Positions 32,461 to 44,122 are shown, counted from the stretch's first letter. The stretch is DNA of 64,000 bases from Bacillota bacterium (GCA_016286445.1 JAEESS010000006.1:1-64000); one strand, 5' to 3'. The notes: generated by a model not told the origin, from the sequence alone. Numbers and translations are program-made.

Positions 32461-32745
32461 TATACTCTGCTTGCAGAGACCGGAAAAGTCTCTGCATCAA
32501 GAACTGTCTTGATCAACTCTCCCCCCTTGAGATCACGTGCCGCCCCCTCGGCGCGTGATTTCCGTTCAACGGAAGCAAAACGTCCGTCGAAAGGACGATC
32601 CCGCATCGCCGGATCGTTTCTTCGCCCTCTGCCTGTCGTCCGCGGACGATGCGGGCGGCAGAGCGCAAGGGGCATAACGGGTTCGACAGCGAAACTGCGG
32701 ACCTGAACGCCGAAGGAGAACCGGTCTGCGTGTGCAAAATATCAA
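32461..32745 (+). ncRNA. candidate raiA-motif structured RNA (with its -10 box)
   Basis: An extended -10 TGGTATACT ends at 32466 and is followed by about 270 bases without a gene but with dense pairing: GCAGAGAC/GTCTCTGC (32473-32495), ATCAAGA/TCTTGAT (32496-32513), GATCACG with CGTGATT (32531-32560), CGTCC/GGACG (32581-32597), CCCGCATCG/CGATGCGGG (32600-32655) and CTCTGCC/GGCAGAG (32627-32663). Alternatively the ends close on each other: TTGCA-AGACCGG with CCGGTCT-TGCAA (32471-32484 and about 32721-32737). A T-loop-like GGGTTCGACAGC is present at 32680. raiA-motif RNAs are a known class of similar size found next to raiA/hpf genes in Firmicutes, and this one lies beside hpf. I cannot compare it with the covariance model, so the name is provisional. 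Confidence 0.55.
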
Positions 32746-32769
32746 AAATTGAGCATGCGGATGCGCATG

Positions 32770-32798
32770 TTGACAAACAATGCCCGCCATGCTACAAT
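32770..32798 (+). promoter_or_regulatory. promoter of the 32839 lipoprotein gene
   Basis: TTGACA (32770-32775), 17 bases ending in TGC, TACAAT (32793-32798). Confidence 0.82.
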
Positions 32799-32838
32799 CT
32801 TGATCGGAAGAGTCCGAAAGCGGAAGGAGAAACGTCGC

Positions 32839-33276
32839 ATGAAACGGACCGTTTTTATCATTTGTATCCTGCTTGCACTGCTGTGCGCTGCGTGTTCAAA
32901 GAAACCGGACGACCTGTTTTTCTCAAACAGTACCGGGACGACGCTCGACAGCATTTATGTCGGCAATGTCGAAAGTCTCGGTCCGCCGCTGAATATTTAC
33001 CCGCTCGCCGACGGAACTTCACTCGGGCTGAATCTGGAAAAGCTCGGCGGTCCCGGCGTATATACGATCGGCGCGATCAACCCGGATCGGTTCTGCTTCA
33101 TCGCATATGACGTGGAACTGACGTCCGGAGATACGATGGAACTGGGAGAGGCGTTTATCAGAAACGGATACAGCTGCTTCATGCTGACCGTGACGCATGC
33201 GGACTGGTCGGAGACGAGCTATATCGGCTATGCTTTCGACGAGGTGGATCTTATCACCGCGATCGAAAATCAGTAA
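32839..33276 (+). CDS. small lipoprotein of unknown function
   Basis: 145 residues. The signal MKRTVFIICILLALLCAAC has a clear lipobox (LCAAC). The mature part is beta-rich: FFSNSTGTTLDSIYVGNVE, CFIAYDVELTSGDTMELGEAF. GGAGAAACGTCGC precedes the ATG at 32839; the track start at 32749 lies before the promoter. Transcribed alone, with a weak terminator shared with the converging Pro-rich gene. No family recognised. Confidence 0.78.
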   Translation: MKRTVFIICILLALLCAACSKKPDDLFFSNSTGTTLDSIYVGNVESLGPPLNIYPLADGTSLGLNLEKLGGPGVYTIGAINPDRFCFIAYDVELTSGDTMELGEAFIRNGYSCFMLTVTHADWSETSYIGYAFDEVDLITAIENQ

Positions 33277-33290
33277 ACGCAGAAAGATCG

Positions 33291-33319
33291 GGGCGGCGTG
33301 CGACAGCCGTCCTTTTTCA
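33291..33319. terminator. hairpin between converging genes
   Basis: GGGCGGC and GCCGTCC pair (one G-T) over an eight-base loop, with TTTTT on the plus side. Confidence 0.6.
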
Positions 33320-33320
33320 G

Positions 33321-33629
33321 TTATCCGCCTTTCGGACGGAGCTGTTCCATGAGACGCATCATCTGAAGGAGCTTCTCCATATCCGGCATCTGCATGGGCG
33401 GCTTTTGCGGCGGAGGCGGAAGCGGCGGCGGGGGAGGCGGCGCCGGCGCGGGGACCGGGACGTTCAGCCGGTAGGCAAGCTGATCGATGAGCTCGCGCGG
33501 CAAAAGCGGCGCAAGCGCTTTGACGTATGTTTCGACGCCCGCGCGCCCGTGCTCGTCGCGGACGGCTTCGCCCAAAACGACGGCGCAGGAAAGCGGGGAC
33601 GGACCGTTTCGTTGCGGTTGTACGTTCAT
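33321..33629 (-). CDS. small proline-rich protein
   Basis: 102 residues from ATG 33629, placed seven bases after AGGAGG; the track start is earlier. The first half (VVLGEAVRDEHGRAGVETYVKALAPLLPRELIDQLA) looks helical, then a polyproline stretch (VPAPAPPPPPPLPPPP), then a Met-rich helix (MPDMEKLLQMMRLMEQLRP). No signal peptide. Divergent from the 70-residue gene at 33710, which has a similar Met/Leu-rich helix, so the two may interact; this is speculation. Confidence 0.65.
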   Translation of the reverse strand: MNVQPQRNGPSPLSCAVVLGEAVRDEHGRAGVETYVKALAPLLPRELIDQLAYRLNVPVPAPAPPPPPPLPPPPQKPPMQMPDMEKLLQMMRLMEQLRPKGG

Positions 33630-33709
33630 TTGCATTCCTCCTTGCCACATCGTATGCTTTGTGCACGGATTCGGTGCGCCGCGCATAGAATATCGGGAGG
33701 TGAGAACAC

Positions 33710-33922
33710 ATGAATATCAATGAGCAGTATGAAACCTATCGGAACAAATCGAACGACGAGCTGATGGAAACGCTTCTCCGTCTCACCGCCGAACAAAAGC
33801 AGACCGGCGAGATGAGCGAAGGAAAGATGGAGGAGATCTACCGCATGCTTTCCCCGATGCTTTCCGAAAGCCAGAAGGCAAAGATGCGCGAGATCATCGA
33901 CCGGCTGAATACGCCGAACTGA
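33710..33922 (+). CDS. small helical protein
   Basis: 70 residues with GGGAGGTGAGAACAC before the ATG. Entirely helical and charged: YRNKSNDELMETLLRLTAEQ, MEEIYRMLSPMLSESQKAKMREIIDRL. Soluble. Divergent from the Pro-rich gene with 80 bases between. No family recognised. Confidence 0.65.
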   Translation: MNINEQYETYRNKSNDELMETLLRLTAEQKQTGEMSEGKMEEIYRMLSPMLSESQKAKMREIIDRLNTPN

Positions 33923-33954
33923 CGGAACTGCTCCTTCTGCGGCTTGCGGCATCA

Positions 33955-34397
33955 CAACCCCTCAGTCTCGGTAAGCCTCGCAGCTCCCCTTACACAGGGG
34001 AGCCAGGATTGCGCTGATTGCCCTTGAAATAAATCGGAAGCACGGGATGACGGACGAGCTGAGCGCTTATAAGCGTCAGTGCTTTTGCGGAGAAGGTGAC
34101 GAAGGCAGGACGCAGGAGATTCATGCTCCGCTCCATAGGCAAATTGCGATATCGTTGTCCCCTATGGACCGTTGGAGCGACGCTTGCCTCCCCTGTGCAA
34201 GGGGAGGTGGGTAAGCGCAGCGAACCCGGAAGGGTTGTCAGATTACCACGGTTTACGGATTGATGTGATAGATGTTCCCCGAACTTACATGCCGAACGGC
34301 GACGCCGTTCGCTTTCCGGCGAGAGCGAGGAACGTGTTTTCGGAAATTTGCGTCATAAATCCGCAAAATCGTTGCACAGCGTTCACAATCGCCCCCT
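33955..34397. repeat. palindromic repeat cluster upstream of secA
   Basis: No gene found. Imperfect palindromes occur at about 33980-34011 (GCTCCCCTTACACAGGGGAGC) and 34188-34240 (CCTCCCCTGTGCAAGGGGAGG then GGTAAGCGCAGCG and GGGTTGTCAG). A shorter one is GAACGGCGACGCCGTTC near 34293. They belong to the same broad intergenic family as the clusters at 54 and 56 kb. Confidence 0.75.
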
Positions 34398-34425
34398 TTG
34401 CAAGAGGGGCGATTTGTGATATAAT
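34398..34425 (+). promoter_or_regulatory. promoter of secA
   Basis: TTGCAA (34398-34403), 16 bases ending in TGA, TATAAT (34420-34425). The -35 box lies in the loop of the hairpin ATCGCCCC/GGGGCGAT (34388-34413). Confidence 0.65.
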
Positions 34426-34453
34426 ACCAAAGATATCGTTCAAGGAGATTCTT

Positions 34454-37198
<2,745 letters not shown>

Positions 37199-37291
37199 CG
37201 AACGGCTGTCGTTCGGTTCGTGACGGGACCGGCGGCATGGATCTGAACATTGTACAAAATACAGCCCGATGGGGCGGAAAGAGGAATCAAT

Positions 37292-39103
37292 ATGGCACTT
37301 TGCGCGCGCAAGGACGTTCCTGTGCAGGAGACATGGGATCTTTCGCTGATCTTTGCGGAAGAATCACAGATGTGGGAGGCGCTCGAAAAACTCAAGGCGG
37401 ATGTGAAGGCGTTCGTTGAAACGTATGCTGGAAAGCTCACCACGGCGGAGAAGATCGTCGCCTGTCTCGACGAGCAGGAAGCGTTTCTTCCGACGATGGG
37501 CAATATCTGGTCGTATACGGGGCTTGCGGTGGAAGCGGACTATACCGACAATGCGCTCCGCGAACGCAACGAAAAGATCGGCGACGAAATGACGCGCCTT
37601 TATAAGGAACTGGCGTTCGTCGACAGCGAGATCCTGCTGGCGCCGGCGGAAGAACTGGAAGCAGCGGTAAAGCTTGCGAAGGGCTGCCGCGTATACCTTG
37701 AGAACCTGCTCGCAAAGAAAGCGCACATGCTCTCCCCCGAGACGGAAAAGGTACTCGCCGCGCTCGGCAGATCGTTTGAGGTGCCGTATGAGGTCTACAA
37801 CACGCTGAAACTTGCGGATATCGCGTTCGATCCCATCACGGTCGACGGCAAGGAATATCCGATGGGCTATTCGCTGTACGAGGACGATTACGAGCTTGAA
37901 GCGGATCCCGCCGTGCGCCGCGCCGCGTTCCGCGCATTCTACGATACGCTGAAAAAGTATGAAAACACCACCGCGGCGGCGTACAACGCCTGCGTCACGC
38001 AGGAAAAAGTCATGTCCGAGCTGCGCGGGCACAAGGACGTATTCGACTATCTTCTGTTCGAGCAGAAGGTGACGCGGGAGATGTACGACCGTCAGATCGA
38101 CGTGATTACCGAGCGTCTCGCGCCGCATATGCGCCGCTATGCAAAGCTGCTGCAGAAAAAGCACGGACTTGCAAAAATGACGTTCGCCGATCTCAAGATC
38201 GCGGTGGATCCGGAATACGATCCGCGCGTCACGATCAAGGAATCGCAGCGCTATGTGCACGACGCGCTTTCGATCCTCGGCGCCGATTACACCGATATGG
38301 TGGATCGCGCATACCGCGAGCGCTGGATCGACTTTGCAAAGAACATCGGCAAGTCCACCGGCGGCTTCTGCTCGGGCATCTACCGGCAGAATTCGTTCAT
38401 CCTGCTCAACTGGAACGACCGCATGTCGGACGTGTTCACCGTTGCGCACGAGCTCGGACACGCCGGACAGAGCATGTACGGCGACGCGGCGCAGTCCTAT
38501 TATGACTGCGACCCGACCATGTACCTCGTGGAAGCGCCGTCGACGATGAACGAGCTGCTGCTTGCGAATTACCTGCTTGAGACGAACGAGGACAAACGCT
38601 TCCGCCGCTGGGTGCTGTCCAGCCTGATCTCGAACACATATTACCACAATTTCGTCACGCACCTTCGGGAAGCGTGGTATCAGCGCGAGGTCTACAAGAT
38701 CATCGACGCGGGCGGCAGCGTGAACGCGGACATCCTTTCGGACATCTTCCGCAAGAACCTCGAGCTGTTCTGGGGCGACGCCGCGGAGATCCCCGAAGGC
38801 GCCGAGCTGACCTGGATGCGGCAGCCGCATTACTACATGGGACTGTATCCGTACACCTACAGCGCGGGGCTCACGGTCGCGACGCAGGCGATGCTGCGCA
38901 TCCGGAAGGAGGGCGCACCCGCCGTTGCAGACTGGAAGAGCTTCCTTGCCGCGGGCGGCTCGAAGACGCCTTTGGAGCTGGCGAAGCTTGCAGGCGTCGA
39001 TATCGGCACCGACGGACCGCTGAACGCCACGATCGATTACATCGGCTCGCTGATCGACGAGATCATCAGGCTCACCGAGGAAATCGACGGCATCCGTCTT
39101 TGA
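37292..39103 (+). CDS. pepF: oligoendopeptidase F (M3 family), second copy
   Basis: 603 residues, the standard PepF length. The start at ATG 37292 (AAAGAGGAATCAAT upstream) replaces the track start at 37250. The active site is TVAHELGHAGQSMYG with the third ligand in YLVEAPSTMNELLLANYL. It is a different subgroup from the protein at 21200 (558 residues), which shares only the fold. Cytosolic peptide breakdown. A terminator follows. Confidence 0.95.
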   Translation: MALCARKDVPVQETWDLSLIFAEESQMWEALEKLKADVKAFVETYAGKLTTAEKIVACLDEQEAFLPTMGNIWSYTGLAVEADYTDNALRERNEKIGDEMTRLYKELAFVDSEILLAPAEELEAAVKLAKGCRVYLENLLAKKAHMLSPETEKVLAALGRSFEVPYEVYNTLKLADIAFDPITVDGKEYPMGYSLYEDDYELEADPAVRRAAFRAFYDTLKKYENTTAAAYNACVTQEKVMSELRGHKDVFDYLLFEQKVTREMYDRQIDVITERLAPHMRRYAKLLQKKHGLAKMTFADLKIAVDPEYDPRVTIKESQRYVHDALSILGADYTDMVDRAYRERWIDFAKNIGKSTGGFCSGIYRQNSFILLNWNDRMSDVFTVAHELGHAGQSMYGDAAQSYYDCDPTMYLVEAPSTMNELLLANYLLETNEDKRFRRWVLSSLISNTYYHNFVTHLREAWYQREVYKIIDAGGSVNADILSDIFRKNLELFWGDAAEIPEGAELTWMRQPHYYMGLYPYTYSAGLTVATQAMLRIRKEGAPAVADWKSFLAAGGSKTPLELAKLAGVDIGTDGPLNATIDYIGSLIDEIIRLTEEIDGIRL

Positions 39104-39107
39104 TCAC

Positions 39108-39147
39108 AGAAACGGGCAGCCAAGCGGCTGTCCGTTTCGATTTGTTT
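39108..39147 (+). terminator. pepF terminator
   Basis: AAACGGGCAGCC and GGCTGTCCGTTT pair (one G-T), loop AAGC, followed by a T-rich stretch. Confidence 0.75.
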
Positions 39148-39157
39148 TCCGCAAGTC

Positions 39158-39186
39158 TTGCAAAACGGCGGCGTCGCCGCTATAAT
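39158..39186 (+). promoter_or_regulatory. promoter of ktrBA
   Basis: TTGCAA (39158-39163), 17 bases, TATAAT (39181-39186). The spacer contains the palindrome GCGGCGTCGCCGC. The leader of about 40 bases is too short for a cyclic-di-AMP riboswitch. Confidence 0.75.
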
Positions 39187-39232
39187 ACAAATGATATACA
39201 GTCCGGGCGTACGGACGGAAAGGACGTTTGCG

Positions 39233-40597
39233 ATGAAACGGAGATGGCTGTCCTCCGCGCAGATTATCCCGATCGGGTTTCTGCTGGTGATCGCGGTCGG
39301 AACGGGGCTTTTGCTGCTTCCGTTTGCGACGGCGAGCGGACAGAGCGCGCCGTTTCTCACCGCGCTGTTCACCTCGACGACCTCGGTCTGCGTGACCGGG
39401 CTCGTCGTCGTCGATACCTTTTCCTACTGGTCGCTGTTCGGCAAGCTCGTGATCCTGGCGCTGATCCAGATCGGCGGGCTCGGCATCGTCGCCGTGTCCT
39501 CCACGCTGTTCATGCTGCTGCGCAAATCCTTCACGATCCGCGACCGCGCGATGCTGCGCGATTCGTTCGATCTGGATTCGCTGTACGAAGTGCTGCCGTT
39601 TCTGCGGAAGGTGGTCCTCGGGGTTCTGGCGATCGAAGGAATCGGCGCCGTTCTGTACGCGTTCGCGTTCGTGCCGCGTTTCGGCTTCGGCCGCGGGCTC
39701 TGGTATGCGGTCTTTCATTCGATCTCGGCGTTCTGCAACGCCGGGCTCGATCTGATCGGTCCGGAGAGCTTTATCCCGTTCCGAAACGATCCCTATGTGC
39801 TGACCGTTACGATGCTGCTGATCATCATAGGCGGGCTCGGTTATGTCGTTTGGTTCGATACGTTCACGACCGCGAAGGAATCGGCGCGGCGCCGCTTCGG
39901 GTTCCGCTGGTTCCTTAGGCATCTCGGCGAGCACACGAAGCTCGTGCTGCTTGCAAGCGCGGTGCTGATCGTGACCGGCGCCGCCGCGACGCTGCTTTTG
40001 GAGCTGCGCAATCCCGCAACGCTCGGCGCGATGCCGTGGGGCGAAAAGATTCTGAACGCGTTTTTCCAGTCGGTGACCTATCGCACCGCCGGGTTCGCTT
40101 CGATCCCGCAGGGCGCGCTGACCGACGGATCCGTACTGACGGGCTGCGTCTGGATGTTCATCGGCGGTTCTCCGATGGGCACGGCGGGCGGCGTCAAGAC
40201 CGTTACGCTCGGCGTTCTGCTGCTGAGCGCGCTTTCCTATGTGCGCGGGCGTGCGGACACCGTTGTGTTCCGCCGCAGCATCACGCAGGAGCTGGTCAAA
40301 AAAGCCGCGGCGATCCTGTTCTTCAGCCTGCTGCTGTCGCTGCTCTCCTCGATCCTGCTGATTGCGGTCGACGGCGTGCCGCTGCCGGACGCGATCTACG
40401 AGGTGTTCAGCGCGACGGGGACGGTCGGGCTTTCCCGCGGGCTGACGCCGCAGCTGTCCGCTTTCGGGCGGATCCTGATCATACTTTGCATGTACCTCGG
40501 AAGGATCGGTCCGATCTCGCTCGCTCTGTTCTTCCATACGGACCTGTCCGGCGGAAAGAACATCCGCTATGCGCAGGGACGCTATTTCGTCGGATAA
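39233..40597 (+). CDS. ktrB: potassium uptake channel subunit KtrB
   Basis: 454 residues, start at ATG 39233 after the promoter (the track starts before it). Four membrane-pore-membrane repeats carry filter segments TSTTSVCVTGLVV, SISAFCNAGLDLIG, QSVTYRTAGFAS and FSATGTVGLS. Conserved LVILALIQIGGLGIV and GGSPMGTAGGVKTVT are typical of TrkH/KtrB. It imports potassium with Na+ or H+ coupling and needs the KtrA ring encoded 13 bases downstream. Confidence 0.94.
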   Translation: MKRRWLSSAQIIPIGFLLVIAVGTGLLLLPFATASGQSAPFLTALFTSTTSVCVTGLVVVDTFSYWSLFGKLVILALIQIGGLGIVAVSSTLFMLLRKSFTIRDRAMLRDSFDLDSLYEVLPFLRKVVLGVLAIEGIGAVLYAFAFVPRFGFGRGLWYAVFHSISAFCNAGLDLIGPESFIPFRNDPYVLTVTMLLIIIGGLGYVVWFDTFTTAKESARRRFGFRWFLRHLGEHTKLVLLASAVLIVTGAAATLLLELRNPATLGAMPWGEKILNAFFQSVTYRTAGFASIPQGALTDGSVLTGCVWMFIGGSPMGTAGGVKTVTLGVLLLSALSYVRGRADTVVFRRSITQELVKKAAAILFFSLLLSLLSSILLIAVDGVPLPDAIYEVFSATGTVGLSRGLTPQLSAFGRILIILCMYLGRIGPISLALFFHTDLSGGKNIRYAQGRYFVG

Positions 40598-40610
40598 TCA
40601 AGGAGGCATT

Positions 40611-41258
40611 ATGAAAAAATCGATTGCGGTTCTCGGCTTGGGCCGATTCGGACAGTTTTTGACCTACGAGCTCAGCAGAAACGGCGCGGACGTCCTGATC
40701 GCCGACAGCGACGAGGAGACCGTCCGCAAGTTTGCCAACAGCGTCAGCTGCGCCATGAAAGCGGACCTGAACGATCCGGAGGTCATTCGCGGGCTCGGTC
40801 TTTCGGGCGTGGACACGGTCGTCGTTTCAATGGGCAGCAGCCTGGATTCCAGCATCATGTGCGTCATGGTTGCAAAGGAGCTCGGCGTGCCGCATGTGAT
40901 CGCAAAGGCGGCTTCTCTGCGCATGGGGGAGATCCTGCGGCGCGTCGGCGCGGATGAGATCATCTATCCCGAAAAGGAGAGCGCCGAGATGACCGCAAGG
41001 CGGCTGCTGTCCTCCGACTTTCTGGAGTTTTTCGACCTCGGCTCGGAGCTGTGCGCGTTCAGCATGAAGCCGAAAAAGGACTGGATCGGCAAATCCCTGC
41101 GCGAGCTCCGGCTGCGCGACCGCTATCAGCTCAACGTCATGGCGATCCGCCAAGACGGCGTGACCAGCGCGACGATGGATCCCGACCAGCCGCTGGTTGC
41201 GGACTGCGAGCTGTTTGCCGTGGCGAAGCGCGGCGCGCTTGATCATATCCTGCATTGA
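40611..41258 (+). CDS. ktrA: potassium uptake regulatory subunit KtrA (RCK)
   Basis: 215 residues. One RCK_N domain with a Rossmann motif (AVLGLGRFGQFLTYEL, then DSDEETVRKFA) and an RCK_C domain from about 135. Nucleotide binding (ATP/ADP, NAD) at the ring gates KtrB. AAGGAGGCATT precedes ATG 40611; the track start lies inside ktrB. Confidence 0.94.
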   Translation: MKKSIAVLGLGRFGQFLTYELSRNGADVLIADSDEETVRKFANSVSCAMKADLNDPEVIRGLGLSGVDTVVVSMGSSLDSSIMCVMVAKELGVPHVIAKAASLRMGEILRRVGADEIIYPEKESAEMTARRLLSSDFLEFFDLGSELCAFSMKPKKDWIGKSLRELRLRDRYQLNVMAIRQDGVTSATMDPDQPLVADCELFAVAKRGALDHILH

Positions 41259-41270
41259 ACGGAATAAAGC

Positions 41271-41302
41271 AAAACGGACCGCTTCGGCGGTCCGTTTTTT
41301 CG
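41271..41302. terminator. bidirectional terminator between ktrA and trkH
   Basis: AAAACGGACCGC-TTCG-GCGGTCCGTTTT with a stable tetraloop and T/A runs on both sides. Confidence 0.92.
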
Positions 41303-41309
41303 TTGTTCG

Positions 41310-42755
41310 TTATTTGGATCTGTGGCGGTAGGTCAGCGGGCTGAACAGAAGGATGATCGGGAACAGTTCCAGGCGTCCGGCAAGCATTTCGAGCGAAAGC
41401 AGGACTTTCGACGCGCTGCTGTAAAAGCCGTAGTTCTCGGTCGGTCCGACCAGCGCGAGACCCGGTCCGATGTTCGATAGACACGCGAGCGTCGCGGTGA
41501 AGTTCGTCAGAAAATCCTGTTCGCCGAGCGAAAGCAGAAATACGCCCGTCGCAAGGCACACGACATACAGCAGGAAAAACGTCAGCGTCGCGCGGATCAG
41601 ATCCGATCCGACCGGCTTGCCCTCCATGCGCACGACCGTGACCGCGCGCGGGTGCAGCAGCCTTCGCACCTCCTCCCGCGCCGCCTTGAACAGGATCACG
41701 ACGCGGCTGATCTTCAGACCGCCGCCGGTCGAGCCCGCGCACGCGCCGAAGACCATCAGAAGCAGAAGCGTCATCTTGGAAAAGCCCGGCCATTGATCGA
41801 AATTGACCGTTGCGTAGCCGGTGGTCGTGATGATCGACGAGACCTGAAAATAGGCGTCCCGCAGCGTCAGCCCGAAGCCTTTTATCGCCGAAAACGTATT
41901 GATCGTGATCAGCACGACGGCTGTCAGCACGATCCCGCCGTAGACGCGCAGCTCTTCGGAACGGACGGCGTTCTTCCATTTGCCGATCAGGATCAGGTGA
42001 TATAAGCTGAAATTGACGCCGAACAGCAGCATGAACGTGGACAGCACGACGTGGATATAGGTGCTGTCGTACGCTTTGATGCCTGCGTTCTTTACAGAGA
42101 ATCCGCCGGTTCCCGCCGCGCCGAACGCATGGCAGACCGATTCAAACAGCGGCATGCCGCCAACCCGCAGAAGAATGATGAGGATCACCGTCAGAACGGA
42201 ATAGACGGCATACAGGATCTTTGCGGTGTCGCGCATACGCGGAACGAGCTTGCCCTTGACGGGACCCGGAACCTCGGCGCGCATCAGGTGCATGGATCGC
42301 TCCTCGCCCATCGGCATGACCGCAAGGACGAACACGAGCACGCCCATGCCGCCGACCCAATGGGAGAAGCTTCTCCAGAACAGGATGCAGTGCGGAAGCT
42401 GTTCGACCGTCTCGAGGATCGATGCGCCGGTCGTGGTGAAGCCGGAGACGATCTCGAAGAGGCAGTCCCAGAAGGTACGGAACTCGCCCGAAAGCCACAG
42501 CGGCACCGCGCCGAACAGACTCATCAGCACCCACGCCGCCGCAACGACCAAAAAGCCCTCGCGCGCATAGATTGCCGTATCCTTCGGTTTTTTCAAGCCG
42601 AGCAGACCCAAGAGCCCCAGCGCGCCTATTGCGGGCAGGAAGCACCAGGTGATCGCCTCGTGGTAGTAAAGCCCGACGAACACGGAAGGAAGCATGAGCA
42701 CCGCCTCGATCAGCATAATGCGGCTCAGCAGGAAGACGACCATCCGGCGGTTCAT
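41310..42755 (-). CDS. trkH: potassium uptake protein TrkH
   Basis: 481 residues, ten or more helices. Filter segments are EIVSGFTTTGAS, HAFGAAGTGGFS, SIITTTGYAT and LACLSNIGPGL, and the hallmark FGACAGSTGGGLKISRV is present. TrkH is the transmembrane pore of a Trk system. Start overlaps the trkA stop (ATGA), so the two are coupled. This is a second K+ system, convergent with KtrBA. Confidence 0.95.
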   Translation of the reverse strand: MNRRMVVFLLSRIMLIEAVLMLPSVFVGLYYHEAITWCFLPAIGALGLLGLLGLKKPKDTAIYAREGFLVVAAAWVLMSLFGAVPLWLSGEFRTFWDCLFEIVSGFTTTGASILETVEQLPHCILFWRSFSHWVGGMGVLVFVLAVMPMGEERSMHLMRAEVPGPVKGKLVPRMRDTAKILYAVYSVLTVILIILLRVGGMPLFESVCHAFGAAGTGGFSVKNAGIKAYDSTYIHVVLSTFMLLFGVNFSLYHLILIGKWKNAVRSEELRVYGGIVLTAVVLITINTFSAIKGFGLTLRDAYFQVSSIITTTGYATVNFDQWPGFSKMTLLLLMVFGACAGSTGGGLKISRVVILFKAAREEVRRLLHPRAVTVVRMEGKPVGSDLIRATLTFFLLYVVCLATGVFLLSLGEQDFLTNFTATLACLSNIGPGLALVGPTENYGFYSSASKVLLSLEMLAGRLELFPIILLFSPLTYRHRSK

Positions 42756-44122
42756 TTCGCTTCCTCCATAATATCGGAAAGATCGTTCAGGCGGCGCTGC
42801 TCGGTCACGACCAGCACGACGTCGCCCGCCCGGATGACGTCTGCGCCGCCCGGGATGATCGCCTTGCCGTTGCGCACGAGACAGGCGATCAGCAGATGCT
42901 TCTTCGTTTTCAGATCCTTGAGCGGGATGTTCAGAAGATTTCTGTTTTCTTCGCTCGCGTTAAACTCCAGCACCTCGATCGAGCCGTCCGCGATCTTATA
43001 GAGCCCGCGGATCCGTCCATGGTTCGCGCTCGCCTCACGGGCGCGCACATAGCGCAGGATCACGTTGGTCGCGACGCGCTTCGGGGAGATGACGGAATCG
43101 AGCGCCGTTTCCTTCACAAGGCTTTCGAGCCCGTCGTTATTGACCTTGGCGATGACCTTGCCGACGCCGTGGCGCTTCGCGTACAGCGCGGAAAGCACAT
43201 TGCCCTCGTCCAGTCCGGTCAGGGCGACGAACGCGTCCGCGCGCTCGATGCCTTCCTCCTGCATCAGATCGTGATCGGTGACGTCGCCGTTGATGACGAC
43301 CGCGTCCGGCAGAAGCTCTGCGATATTGCGCGCGGCGTCGCGGCTGCGCTCGATGATCTTGACCGAAAGATTGCTTCTCAAAAGCTCCTGCGCAAGGTAG
43401 TAGCTGATGCGCCCGCCGCCGCCGAGGATGACCGAACGGATCGGGTTTGCGATCACGCCCGCCTTGCGGAGCGCTTTTGCGACCTCACGCGGGGCGCCGG
43501 TGACGTAGAGAACGTCCCCGCCCGAAAGCGTGAATCCGCCGGACGGGATCGTAAATTCGCCGCCGCGCTCGACCGCGCAGATCAGGACCTTGACCCCGAG
43601 CTTCTGCGGCAGCTCATACAGCGGAATGCCGGACAGCACGCTCTTTTCCGGCAGTCTGCAGGTGACCAGCTCGACGTGCCCGCGGGCGAACAGCTCCACA
43701 TGCGTCGCCGCCGGGAACCGTAAAACACGCGCGATCTCTTCCGCCGCCTGCCGGTCCGGATTGACCGTCATCGAAAGCCCGAGATCCTCGGAGATGCGGT
43801 ACATATTGTTTGCGTATTCGGGGTCGCGGACCCGCGCGATCGTATGCTTTGCGCCGATCTTATGCGCGATCAGACACGAAAGCAGGTTGATCTCGTCGCT
43901 GGTCGTCACCGCCAGAAGCAGATCGGCGTCCTTTGCGCCGGCTTCCTCCAGCACGGAAAAGACCGCGCCGTTTCCGACGTAGCCGATCACGTCCTGTGTG
44001 TTGCTGATCTGCTCGATGACCGATTCGCTCCGGTCGATAACGGTCACGCGGTGACCCTCCGCAACGAGCTGCACCGCAAGCGTCGATCCCATCTTTCCGC
44101 ATCCGACGATCATGATCTGCAT
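42752..44122 (-). CDS. trkA: potassium uptake regulatory protein TrkA (two RCK domains)
   Basis: 456 residues with two consecutive RCK units. Rossmann motifs are MIVGCGKMGSTLAVQL (start) and VILGGGGRISYYLAQELL (about 228), each followed by acidic ends (VIDRSE; IIERSR) that fit NAD binding, and each with an RCK_C part (the second ending VLVVTEQRRLNDLSDIME). TrkA forms the cytosolic gating ring of TrkH. TTCGGAGGAATCCTC lies before the ATG. It has its own promoter and is divergent from the aminotransferase operon. Confidence 0.94.
   Translation of the reverse strand: MQIMIVGCGKMGSTLAVQLVAEGHRVTVIDRSESVIEQISNTQDVIGYVGNGAVFSVLEEAGAKDADLLLAVTTSDEINLLSCLIAHKIGAKHTIARVRDPEYANNMYRISEDLGLSMTVNPDRQAAEEIARVLRFPAATHVELFARGHVELVTCRLPEKSVLSGIPLYELPQKLGVKVLICAVERGGEFTIPSGGFTLSGGDVLYVTGAPREVAKALRKAGVIANPIRSVILGGGGRISYYLAQELLRSNLSVKIIERSRDAARNIAELLPDAVVINGDVTDHDLMQEEGIERADAFVALTGLDEGNVLSALYAKRHGVGKVIAKVNNDGLESLVKETALDSVISPKRVATNVILRYVRAREASANHGRIRGLYKIADGSIEVLEFNASEENRNLLNIPLKDLKTKKHLLIACLVRNGKAIIPGGADVIRAGDVVLVVTEQRRLNDLSDIMEEAK

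Noticed and set aside
32664-32720. tmRNA-like 5' end (GGGGCATAACGGGTTCGACAG)
   Set aside because: No tag-coding frame, no acceptor 3' half with CCA and no T-arm on either side; a lipoprotein promoter and gene follow too closely. The stretch fits better as part of the hpf-adjacent structured RNA.
39187-39232. cyclic-di-AMP riboswitch before ktrB
   Set aside because: The leader is about 40 bases, too short for the ydaO-type fold.
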